A DNA stretch of 64,000 nt, from positions 3,298,451-3,362,450 of the forward strand of contig OX442430.1 of NCBI GenBank assembly GCA_949361645.1, given 5' to 3'. The position numbers and the translations under genes are program-made. The notes beneath the pieces were generated by a model. The model made no database searches and was not told where the DNA came from. It saw nothing but the letters and a program-made list of their open reading frames with translations. Shown one piece after another: positions 11,469 through 21,600 of the stretch. This stretch comes from Spongilla lacustris (lineage: Eukaryota > Porifera > Demospongiae > Spongillida > Spongillidae). Position 1 is the stretch's first letter. Every line of letters begins with the position of its first letter.

Positions 11469-11533
11469 CAATTAGTGGCTTGCCGTAAGAATAGCAAAGT
11501 GAGTTGGCTTTATGGTGCTGTAAAAATAGTCAC
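11469..11533. repeat. Right terminal inverted repeat of the MULE
   Basis: Reverse complement of 8325-8390 with a few substitutions and one or two indels. The gene start (ATG near 11448) lies just inside it. Confidence 0.85.
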
Positions 11534-12893
11534 TTCGTATAAGATATTCCATTTCACAGGTCGAGTCACACAACACTTTTACACAGTTCTCGTTCTCAAT
11601 ACTGATACATGTATTTCACTCACAATTACATCATGCACACTATTACATTATTACAATAATCAAAAAATTTGGCACGCGGTGATCTGCTCTGAGTACTTCA
11701 TTCCTTACCCTTCTCGTACGCATGGTATTTCGTGGTGTAATAGGTACGTATAGGCTGGCCATCTCACGTTACTTGCCATCTTTGGCTCATCTGATTCCGA
11801 AGATGCACCCTCGTGATGCACTCTTATTCAAAGGACCTTTTGCTTTGGGGATGCTCCGTGGCAAGAAAGAAGTGGTGAGCTCAGAAGGGAACTCAGAGTG
11901 ATTAAGGCAAGGTTTTCTTGGCAATAGTTGTTTTAATGAACCACTTGACTTCCAATACCTACTATTCCTCACAGGTAGCTGTTTTGACAGCCTTCATTTC
12001 AAAGACGACAGTGTGCCAGACCAGTAAACAAGTACCTCTACCAGCATCTTTTGCTTCAAAACAAAGCTACAACTACATGTATCTACGATGTTTTTGCGGA
12101 TTGGGATTTTGTAAATTGACTAATGCAGTTAAGATCGAAGCCTGAACATTGGACCCGGCACTTTGGGTTCTAACTGTTATTTTTTGCTAGTATGCTTCAA
12201 GTAGTTATTCCTTCCAACCCCAACCTCAAAATGGATTCTACACAGTTCAGTGAGTGGATCCAACTAATAAAATACCCAGTAACCCATTGGCATACCCTCC
12301 GACAAAGCCTACATTTGTTTACCTTAAGGTACTATACGGCCACCTTGGGTGTCACTCGATTCCGACAAATCGCGGTGGTGATACGCTGCCGAACAACAAA
12401 AGAAGCAATAGTTGTTCCTTTAAACAACACCTAAAACTGAACTGGTCCATAAAAAATGCTATTTTCCACAGGCATATCAACAGCTATGTGTATTGTTCAT
12501 ACGCAGCAGCTGCCATTAGTAATTTGAAACCAAGCAACATACGCGCGCGCCCTGTTAATTGCATAAAATTAAAAAGCCTTGCCTTAATATACCTGAGAAT
12601 GTGAAAGTTGACGTTTTGCTGAATAGCTCCATGGAAGAGCGATTATCCATGGAATTCGCTGCCATGGATATTTTGTCTACAAACCATGTGGGTCTGAAAT
12701 CACTAGATGGGCGCCTCAGAGTTGGGGAACTAAGAAGAAGAGTGTACGACGAGAGAGTGTTACCGTAGGTATTTGGACTAAATATTGCATATTGCTAATT
12801 TCTAATTTGTAATGTGTAATATCAATAATAATAATAATCTCCCACAAATACAACAGTTGTTAATGCATGAAAACAAATTACTCCACAATAGCA
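11534..12893. other. Unassigned stretch with weak plus-strand frames
   Basis: Short plus-strand frames at 12254-12604 and 12559-12768 have no domain I recognise. The second contains MEERLSMEFAAMDILS and ends RRRVYDERVLP; a similar start (GGATATTTTGTCTA) recurs near 14046, so it may be repeat-derived. It is not supported as an HDAC exon. The interval ends in a 14-base G run. Confidence 0.45.
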
Positions 12894-12906
12894 GGGGGGG
12901 GGGGGG

Positions 12907-13032
12907 GTTATAATAGGGCATCAAACTATGGCTGGGTTGATCAAATTCATATATCAGGCACACAACGGACACACGAACAAGCAAATCTATAGTCAATTGT
13001 CAGAGTATATATTAGTCCAACAATACTGTACA
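12907..13032 (-). repeat. BEL/Pao 3' LTR, truncated
   Basis: Shares with 15289-15458 the stretches ATCAAACTATGGCTG, TATATCAG, CACACAA, GGACACAC and TTAGTCCAACAATAC. Its outer end runs into the G run at 12894-12907, so the first 30 or so bases of the LTR appear lost or replaced. Confidence 0.75.
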
Positions 13033-13064
13033 CGCTCCTCCCAGTTGGTTACCATAGTAGTCAA

Positions 13065-13615
13065 CTAATCGGAGTCTAACTCAGAACACATAGCATGAAT
13101 CCTTTGCTCATCTCTCGGTGCAGCTGTTCTCCTTGGACGTGGTTCAGGTGGTAGCAATGTAGCTTCTTGCTCCACAGTGACTGCATTGTTTGGCTGAAGA
13201 ACACCTTGAGCTTGGTTTAATTCCAATGATTATAAATGTTGAAAGCATGTCGGAATAATGATGATGCTTGTGTTCCGGACTTGACCCTGATCTCTGCGAA
13301 TCACTCCATCAGTGCATTCAATCAAACGCTCAACAACAGCTAGCCATCAAAGGGTTTGAGGTAAATCTTGATCATGCACTAATACCACATCTCCCACAGC
13401 TATCTTGTAACCATCATTCTTCTTTGAATAGCGATGCCCTTCCCTTAGCTCACTTAGGTATTCCTTCCTCCATCTATTCAATTTGTGAGTACTGTATTTA
13501 AATATTTCAATCTCTGTGTAAGACTCTCATAGTCCTCATCACCACTGTGGTTAGGCTGAGGCATATTAATTTAAATATTTGGTGTCCCATAAGAAGATGG
13601 GATGCCATCAACGGC
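13065..13615 (-). pseudogene. BEL/Pao integrase C-terminal region
   Basis: Segments in shifting frames read GDEDYESLTQRLKYLNTVLT, then RWRKEYLSELREGHRYSKK, then YKIAVGDVVLVHDQDLP, and end EQRIHAMCSELDSD before a stop at 13065-13067. That is the signature of the last domain of BEL/Pao pol (DUF5641), which follows the integrase core. At least two frameshifts interrupt it. No catalytic core remains. Confidence 0.78.
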
Positions 13616-14420
13616 TCTTCAGTAGACACTTTTTGTGATATGAGCAAATTTTGCATCATCCTCTTGGCATGAGGAGTTGACCACGCCTCTTTCACCCTTA
13701 TTTTGTTAGGCTTGTTTCTTTCTGCCTAGTCTTTTTATGTATAAGTTGAGCTGACGCTTTGTGTATAAGTAGGGGCATTTTATTGATTTAACGTTTACAT
13801 AAGGCACAATACAATCACCAATGAATATGTTTAACATAGGGGAAAACGACCTCAATCTAGGAGGATTTGTTTCTGTTTTGTGGTACTCCTTTACGTGTAC
13901 CTTAATTGTGGCATTGATTGCCCTGCTTCTGGCATTTGTATTTATATATACACACAACCATATCAAAAACATATTATTTTAATGCCATGTGTTTAGGTTG
14001 TCAAGGTAACTCAGCTTCGGGTAGTTAGCTGCATGGTGATAGGAATGGATATTTTGTCTAAGATTTCAGTCATTCTCTTTCACATTTCAGCCATGTATAA
14101 CGGCATGTGTATAAGTCTATACAGACATCCAAAAGAACACATGAACTTCTGTAAAACCCGGGTCCCGGCTACATTTGAAGAGTTAATATCCTTTTGTGAT
14201 ACAGCAAAATGTTGTACCATCCTTTTGGTCCCTGGTAGGATGCGTAGTTGACCAAACCTTTCACCATTATCTTATTAGGCTTGTTTCTGCCTAGTCTTTC
14301 TTTGTATGTATAAATCAAGCTGAGTGTATAAGAAGGTTCTAATTGGCATTTTATTGGTTTAACGTTTACATAAGGCACAAGTTACAATAGCACACGCCAC
14401 CAATGAGTATGTTTAACATA
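13615..14420. repeat. Two direct repeats of about 230 bp inside the BEL/Pao copy
   Basis: 13615-13845 and about 14185-14420 are diverged direct copies; both contain GGCTTGTTTCT, GCCTAGTCTTT, TTTAACGTTTACATAAGG and ATGTTTAACAT. The roughly 340-bp spacer between them has no recognisable coding. On the minus strand the copies begin near ATGTTAAACATA, which would suit LTRs of a small inserted element, but no PBS or polypurine tract is clear. Confidence 0.6.
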
Positions 14421-15281
14421 CACCTCCTATCGTCCATATTTCTTAGAGTTCCTCCAATGATCATTTTGCATTTCAATTCACAGTCAACAAGCGTTCTGCT
14501 AACAACAAGTCTGATATCTTGAGGCAACTTGTTCATAACAATAGATGGCAAAAGGTTGTCATATGACAACGATGGGACACCTAATGAGTTGAATCTCCTT
14601 ACATGAGACTTGATCTTGTCACACAAGGTTCGAAGGGCTTGGATTGTTGATGGTATCCAGCTCCAAATGATTGACTATCTGTTGCTGGATACCAAATCTT
14701 TGCTTAAGCACTGCGATGGCTTCTTCATAATTTGCAGATGTCAATGTCAGTCCAGAAATGCACTCCGCAGCCGAGCCCTCCAGAAATGATATCAGGTAGT
14801 TAAATTTGTCCACATTGGACAAATATTTGTTTGAGTGAACAGCAGAATCAAGCAAATCCCAAAACGTACACCAAGATGTAATGTCTCCACCAAATTTCTT
14901 GAAGCTGAGATTGGGTAGCTTCACTCTCGAGACATGAGGGTTTCTAGATTCCATTGGCGAATTCACATCTTCCAAAGATAAACTGTGACGTTGTACGTTA
15001 GTCTCATCATCCAAAACTGCCGTTCTTGCCGCCTTTGATGTAGGTCTGATCGCGTATACTTCTACAGCTTCAAGCTCTTCTTCGGTGCTCAACAATTGGA
15101 GTATTTCCTCATCCAGACCACGCAAAAGAGTGATTTTTTCCTCTAGAAAACTCTTCTGCTGTTTCAGTTAAGCCCCATTTTGATCAGTAGAAGTAAATAG
15201 AGCACAAACTTCCCTTACCATGCGAGTACAAGATGCTCGGTGTCCGCCGTGTATCTTCTTCATCTGTTCTTGTTCTGGCAT
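14420..15281 (-). pseudogene. BEL/Pao gag (DUF1759-like)
   Basis: The frame opens MPEQEQMKKIHGGH at 15281-15279, nine bases inside the LTR. One in-frame stop (15168-15170) precedes a long clean section with the family's capsid signature: LPNLSFKKFGGDITSW, then TFWDLLDSAVHSN, LSNVDKFNYLISFLEGSA and LTSANYEEAIAVLKQRFG. A second section (14366-14626) reads MCDKIKSHVRRFNSLGVPS and LLPSIVMNKLPQDIR in a shifted frame. The gag is cut at about 14420 where the repeat segment starts. Confidence 0.85.
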
Positions 15282-15288
15282 TTCAACC

Positions 15289-15458
15289 TGTTACGGCTCG
15301 AAGGACCATATACAATAATCAAACTATGGCTGTGTTGATCGAATTTATACCATATATCAGACACACAAAGGACACACACATTTCAAATTCTACAATCAAT
15401 TCATACTAATCGTGAGAGTATACCGTATGTATATATTTTAGTCCAACAATACCGAACA
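15289..15458 (-). repeat. BEL/Pao 5' LTR
   Basis: 170-bp repeat running from TGTTACGG to ACCGAACA, the partner of 12907-13032. It directly precedes (on the minus strand) the gag start. Confidence 0.75.
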
Positions 15459-15555
15459 GGGAATTTGGAGCAAGTGCCCCCCACCCCACCCCCACCCTCT
15501 GCATGAAACCCTGATTAATCTCCCTCCACACCCACACACACACACACACACTAAG

Positions 15556-15660
15556 GCCCCCTGGTCACCACGCTGATCAAGGCTGCTGCAGTGGTTACTG
15601 TTTCTTCAACAATGTAGCAATAGCTGCTCAGGCAGCCATTGAGAAGATGAAGGTGAAGCG
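15556..15660 (+). CDS. HDAC exon a: active-site His pair
   Basis: Follows a CA-rich tract ending CTAAG. The first base completes an Arg codon, then PPGHHADQGCCSGYCFFNNV and IAAQAAIEKMKVK. Donor GTGAGG, phase 2. The adjacent His residues are the general base/acid pair of class I/II HDACs. Confidence 0.88.
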
Positions 15661-18600
15661 GTGAGGGCTATGTGTTGCTGTTTATTAAAAGGTTATGAAG
15701 TGGATCATTTCTATACTATAGAGTCCTGATTGTGGATTGGGATGTTCATCATGGGAATGGGACCCAAAGGATATTCTGGAACAGCAAAAAGTTGGTCTCA
15801 ATGTTTCACATCTGGTACATGTACATTATACTGTTAATCATTTGCTATATTACAGGGTTCTCCTGTTCTCCTTTCATCGTTATGACAATGGCAACTTTTA
15901 TCCATCAAGCCCCATTGCAGGCTGTTCCTACATTGGGGGTGAGCAGGCCCTGGGCTACAACATCAACATGGCTTGGAGCAATGCCCTAATGGGAGATGCT
16001 GAATACATAGAAGCAGTTAACCGAGTCCTTCTTCCTGTAGCCTATGAGGTACCGTAAGAGTTCCATGGGGACACCATAGGGATGTTGTACATGTAGTTAT
16101 GTGTTGTGAGTATAGAGATGAGTTCAGAGATGAGTAATGTACATGTATGTGGCATTAGTCTTTGTGGGTGTGGCGGTTTTCTCTGGCTCTGACAATTTTG
16201 AAAAAGAACATCATGCAGTTGGATAAAAATCGCTGGGAGTATTATCCCCAAGATGAAGGAATACTTGTTACCATAACCATGGCGATACAATTTTTGGTAG
16301 GCAATGTTCAATTAAAAAGCTGAGCTACATGTTGCTGTTAAAACTCTATTGAATTGTAAGGAACTTTCTGGCACTGATGGCTTGATTTCACTAAAACATT
16401 GGTAATTAGATACATTATATGTCTATAATAAGTTGGCACAACGTATTACTTATGATCTTACTATGCTAGGATTGCATTACATTAAAATTGTGGTATGTTA
16501 CACTAATTGCATTCATGGTAAGCAGTACCCAAAATGATCTTAGCAGGCGTTTTACCACCTTTTGAGCACAAACACAAGATTCCTACATACATATATGTAC
16601 AAAAACAAACACAAAACTGTTTGTAAGCGCACTGATCATTCACTGAATAGGGTTTGTGCCTCTTGCCTGTATAATATAGAGTCATTTCAAATCATGTCAC
16701 CAAAGAGATGGACACCATGTTGTAACGTTATGTTCAAAACTTTTATGTTAGTTTGTCTTTATATAAGCAGTGCTAGGAATAATTTATTTTTTTTTACCCT
16801 TAATGGTTTACAAGATATTTGGCGTTGAATAATTGATTTGTTTACTGATAATCTGTACTTTGCAGTGTTCTATCTTGGTACACACTACGAAAACTGTTGC
16901 ATGCATGGCACCAAATCGAAGGGCCTGATAAGTACAATGTTACTGTGTCGAGCATTTTGATCAGAAATGAAAGGGTTAAACAATGTATTGGTTTGTAAGA
17001 CAGATTTCGTAATTACTGTATGCAGAAACTTCATAATTGCGTAATTTACTGTATAATACTATGTGGTACATTATAATCAATACTTATGTGAAATAAAAAA
17101 GTTGATTATTAATAACCACTGAGAACCACAAACGTTTTTGAGTAAGGCAGCCATTTCTAAGGTGACTATCACGGAGGTGTTGCTAAGTGGCCAAACCACA
17201 ACTATCAAAACTTTGGCCACAGCAGTAACAACTATGTCAACAACTACATCTAGCCCAATACTTTATCATTGTTAATGCGCAGTGCTCGTTCAAAAAAGAT
17301 TGTTCTGGGGACAATTAAGTAACTTAATTTAGTTGCAATGTAAATTACACCATGCAGTACATCAAGGCACACAAAATACAACAAAATATTATAGATACTC
17401 ATGCTCTTGCTTCAAGTGCACGGGTTGCTGCTGCAACTTCCTTGGCTGTTAAGTAATACCTGGGTCCTGTAGCTGTCGAGGGGCTCACAAGTGTATGTCT
17501 GATGGGTCAACCTCCATTACATTCTGACGCTGTGGATACCCATACCCATTCCTTCAACTAAATTGCATAAAAGCCTCTTTTGCTGGTGCACCTTTTCCCC
17601 ATCTGTGTTCCTCACTGAAATGAAATCCTTTTGGCCAGGCATCACCCTGCTGATGTCAATAGAAGCTTCTTACTAGCTCCAAGGTGTTGCTAGATGTAGC
17701 TTCTTAGCACTTCTAGCCATATAATTTGTCACACCAAACTCTTCCATCACTTTGGCAACAGACCATCTCTTGGGGAGAACAGTTAATATTGTTAGCCTTT
17801 CACTTCTAGATGTGGTTGAGGTAAATTTCTCTTTCAGTGATGGAAGAGTTTGGTGTGACAAATTATATGGCTAGAAGTGCTAAGAAGCTGGTTGAAGATA
17901 AAGGAGTATTGAGTACCCCAGATTCCAAGGCAGGAAAACCAATCATCTAGCAACACTTTGGAGCTAGTAAGAAGCTTCTATTGCCATGATGTCATCACCA
18001 GGGTGATGCCTGGCCAAAAGGATTTCATTTCAGTGAGGAACACAGATGGGGAAAAGGTGCACCAGCAAAAGAGGCTTTTATGCAATTTAGTTGAAGGAAT
18101 GGGTATGGGTATCCACAGCGTCAGAATGTAATGGAGGTTGACCCATCAGACATACACTTGTGAGCCCCTCGACAGCTACAGGACGCAGGTATTACTTAAC
18201 AGCCAAGGAAGTTGCAGCAGCAACCCGTGCACTTGAAGCAAGAGCATGAGTATCTATAACATTTTGTTGTATTTTGTACTGCATGGTGTAATTTACATTG
18301 CAACTAAATTAAGTTACTTTATTGTCCCCAGAACAATCTTTTTTGAACGAGCACTGCGCATGAACAATGATAAAGTATTGGGCTAGATGTAGTTGTTGAC
18401 ATAGTTGTTACTGCTGTGGCCAAAGTTTTGATAGTTGTGGTTTGGCCACTTAGCAACACCTCCGTGATAGTCACCTTAGAAATGGCTGCCTTACTCAAAA
18501 ACGTTTGTGGTTCTCAGTGGTTATTAATAATCAACTTTTTTATTTCACATAAGTATTGATTATAATGTACCACATAGTATTATACAGTAAATTACGCAAT

Positions 18601-21600
18601 TATGAAGTTTCTGCATACAGTAATTACGAAATCTGTCTTACAAACCAATACATTGTTTAACCCTTTCATTTCTGATCAAAATGCTCGACACAGTAACATT
18701 GTACTTATCAGGCCCTTCGATTTGGTGCCATGCATGCAACAGTTTTCGTAGTGTGTACCAAGATAGAACACTGCAAAGTACAGATTATCAGTAAACTAAT
18801 CAATTATTCAACGCCAAGTATCTTGTAAACCATTAAGGGTAAAAATAAATAAATTATTCCCAGCACTGCTTATATAAAGACAAACTAACATAAAAGATTT
18901 GAACATAACGTTACAACATGGTGTCCATCTCTTTGGTGACATGATTTGAAATGACTCTATAGGAAGTTCAGGAGTACATGATACAGAATATGCATAAGTA
19001 CACTACACTCCCTCACACTAATATGTCTGATTACACTCACTCACACTAATGTGTCTGATTACAGTCACTTAATAGCAGTCTGGTTTTTTTCTTCCATGGG
19101 GTCTACAATAAGTATACAATGTACAAGTAAACCAAAACTTCTCTATCAAGAAAGTGATAAATAAGTGGTATGTAGGATTGGTGGTGCAAAAAGCAAGGAA
19201 ACAAGGTACGGTATGTTAAAGTGAGGTTTGGTAGGACCCTACAACTCACAGTCCTGAATTTGCAAATGAAGAACCCTATTTGCAAATGTAGGACTGTTAT
19301 TACTATACCTTGTTTCCTTGCTTTTTGCACCACCAATCACTTTCTCGATAGAGAAGTTTTTGATTTACTTGTTCCCCTAATTTTTTTTCTCTGCCAGTAG
19401 TGTTCAATACATGGCTTAGGTATTCATTGCAAGGTATAGCATGCTTAGATTCATCTTATTACTATTGGATACTAATATGAGTAGGCCTCCTTCGTACTTG
19501 CTGTGCAGCTCTTCCGACATTTGGTCTTCGGATATCTTAAAATCAGAGTTCTCCATGTTAACGAGCCGTTTACTTTGGCATGGTCACCTTTACTGAATAG
19601 AACCGCCTGTTGTATCTTTCAACACATGTCTGCAGCTTCGTACATTAATTGGCAACATTAAATTAAGATGCGTATGTGATGTCATATTGCATACTGCTAG
19701 GCAACCCACCCCGCTTAATTTATTTCATGGCACTTCATCACCAGCTAACAATTCCATTTGGCTACAATTTGAAACCAAGGTCGTCTTCATACAACGTTCC
19801 TGTTGCGAGTTACATGTGATGAACAGAAGGAGGAGAACAAAAAATTCAATGGCAGAATTTTGGTGCTGACTTGTCGCACGGCACTGTTTAGCGAAGCTCA
19901 CGTTATATGTGCATATCTGTCATATTTTTGTTGGATTATATGCGAACTGGCGAGTAAAGGCAATGCTTAATTCATTACTGTTTTAAAGTGCTCCACGCCC
20001 ATGGAGCCAATCCTACATACGACCCATTACTGTGGGTCCGGATATTGTAAATGCAAATGCGTTACAAACTAGTTGCTTTCTAGGCCAGAGTAAACCTAGA
20101 TTTACTGTGCACTAGCTGGAACGTGACACAGCAACCCACCTGCCTGTGGTGCCAGGTGCAAGCGGCTGCGAGAATGGTGAATAGCTCCTGCCACTTGATT
20201 GAGTGAAAGGGCAGCCTTTAGTGGGGCAGCCAAGAACCCCTACACCATGTCACGTCAAAGAATAACCCAAAACCATGGGAGCCAGTGGCATCTGGAACAG
20301 GTTCAAACTATCTGCTCTTATCCACTTCTGGTGTGAGCAACATAGCCCGAAGCATACCCACCAGAAGAGGTCGACCCTGGCTTCTGAGGAGAATCTAATG
20401 TGATGATGCAACCTGTTGACCGTTGTGGAAAGGTCAATCATGCGGCACAGGAACAGCCAACCGGCTGGGACAACCTTTGTGGGAAATGGCAGTGTGCCAA
20501 TGAGGGATAGGAGCTCACACTTGGTGGCACTGTGGCACCCCAACTATGAGTATACCCTGGACAGGATGTCCTTCAGATTGTCCTGAGGCAGAGACAGGGT
20601 CCTAGCCTCCGAGTCCAGTACGATCCCCAGAAATGTGATGCGTGTAGGCGGTCCCTTCAGCTTGTCAAACGCTACTAGAATGCCTAGTCTTTACACATGC
20701 TCTGGGTGATAACATGCATTGCTCCACACCTGGAGCCTCACTGATCAGAAAATCATCCAGATAGTGACCTGCATCCACCTGGTAGTTGTTGTGGAGAATT
20801 CAATGCAGGGCCTCTGCAAACTGGTTGAACAAAAATGGAGTGGATCTTAGCCCAAAAGGTAGGCATGTGTTTAGATAGAAGCTGCCTTGCCATTGCATGC
20901 CAGGAGATCCCAGTCTGCCGGGTGGATTGGCGCCATACTGATAGCTGCCTTCATGTCTATTTTGGCCATCCAGTGCCAAACCTGGAAATCAGGTCCACAG
21001 CATCGTCCAGCATGGCATAGTGGACTGGGAAATGCTCCTTATCAATTTTATCATTGACATTCCCTCCATACGGGGCAAACAGATGGAGTATCATTCTCCA
21101 CTTCCCTTTCTTCTTGGGGATGGCATCCAGCCCAGGGATCCTAAATGACTTCATGGGAATCTTCGCAAAGGGTTCTTGGACACTGCATGCTGCCACTTCT
21201 TTTTCGATTTTAATAGTAACAACCTGCCAAGATGCAGAGCGGAGATTACCAGATAAATAGGGGGTGTGGGGACCTACAAAACCTATAGATACACCATTAG
21301 AAATACTATTTAGTAGCCAGGATGCCCAGGCTTTATCAGCGTGCAGTTATAGCTCTCACTCGAATTCCGAGTGTCGTTGGGGGGGAAGGGGGGGGGGGTG
21401 CATACCCGTTTTTAACCCATCAATCCAACTATTATGAGCCAGAGTTGTGACTAACATCTTCTCCTATTTCTCATATATGTTGGTCTTGATATGAAAGTGA
21501 CATGTAACCTTAATGGTTTACGAAATACGCACCACTGCATGATTAATTTTTTCTTTAAATTGCAGCTTTGCAATCTTTGTCATTATGTGGCTGACATAGG

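Larger units (their letters stand above)
8325..11533 (-). mobile_element. Mutator-like (MULE/ZSWIM type) DNA transposon
   Basis: Inverted repeats of about 65 bp (8325-8390 and 11469-11533, roughly 88-90 percent alike by eye) bracket a single minus-strand gene with DDE-type, SWIM and PHD-like regions. Ends read GTGGCTATTTTTACGG on the left and, in reverse complement, GTGACTATTTTTACAG on the right. The 3.2-kb size fits an autonomous DNA transposon. I could not identify a target-site duplication, and similarity may extend some bases further out (TATATGCG against TATACGAA). The gene has several frameshifts, so the copy is decayed. Confidence 0.82.
12907..15458 (-). mobile_element. Deleted BEL/Pao LTR retrotransposon
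   Basis: The minus strand holds a BEL/Pao-type gag (14420-15281) and the extreme C-terminus of a BEL/Pao integrase (13065-13615), flanked by related LTRs at about 12907-13032 and 15289-15458. Protease, RT and RNase H are missing. In their place lies a segment (13615-14420) with two direct repeats of about 230 bp. The whole is 2.5 kb against 5-7 kb for an intact element. Stops and frameshifts are frequent. Family assignment rests on the gag region (DUF1759-like) and the C-terminal DUF5641-like region. Confidence 0.8.

Noticed and set aside
12559..12768. Frame ending RRRVYDERVLP as a possible upstream HDAC exon
   Set aside because: Only a chance-like resemblance to the YDERM start of class IIb domains; no matching splice donor phase and part of it recurs in repeat DNA near 14046.
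16022..16056. GTAAGAG as donor for HDAC exon c
   Set aside because: It would extend the exon by eight bases and break phase with the FNPELV exon.
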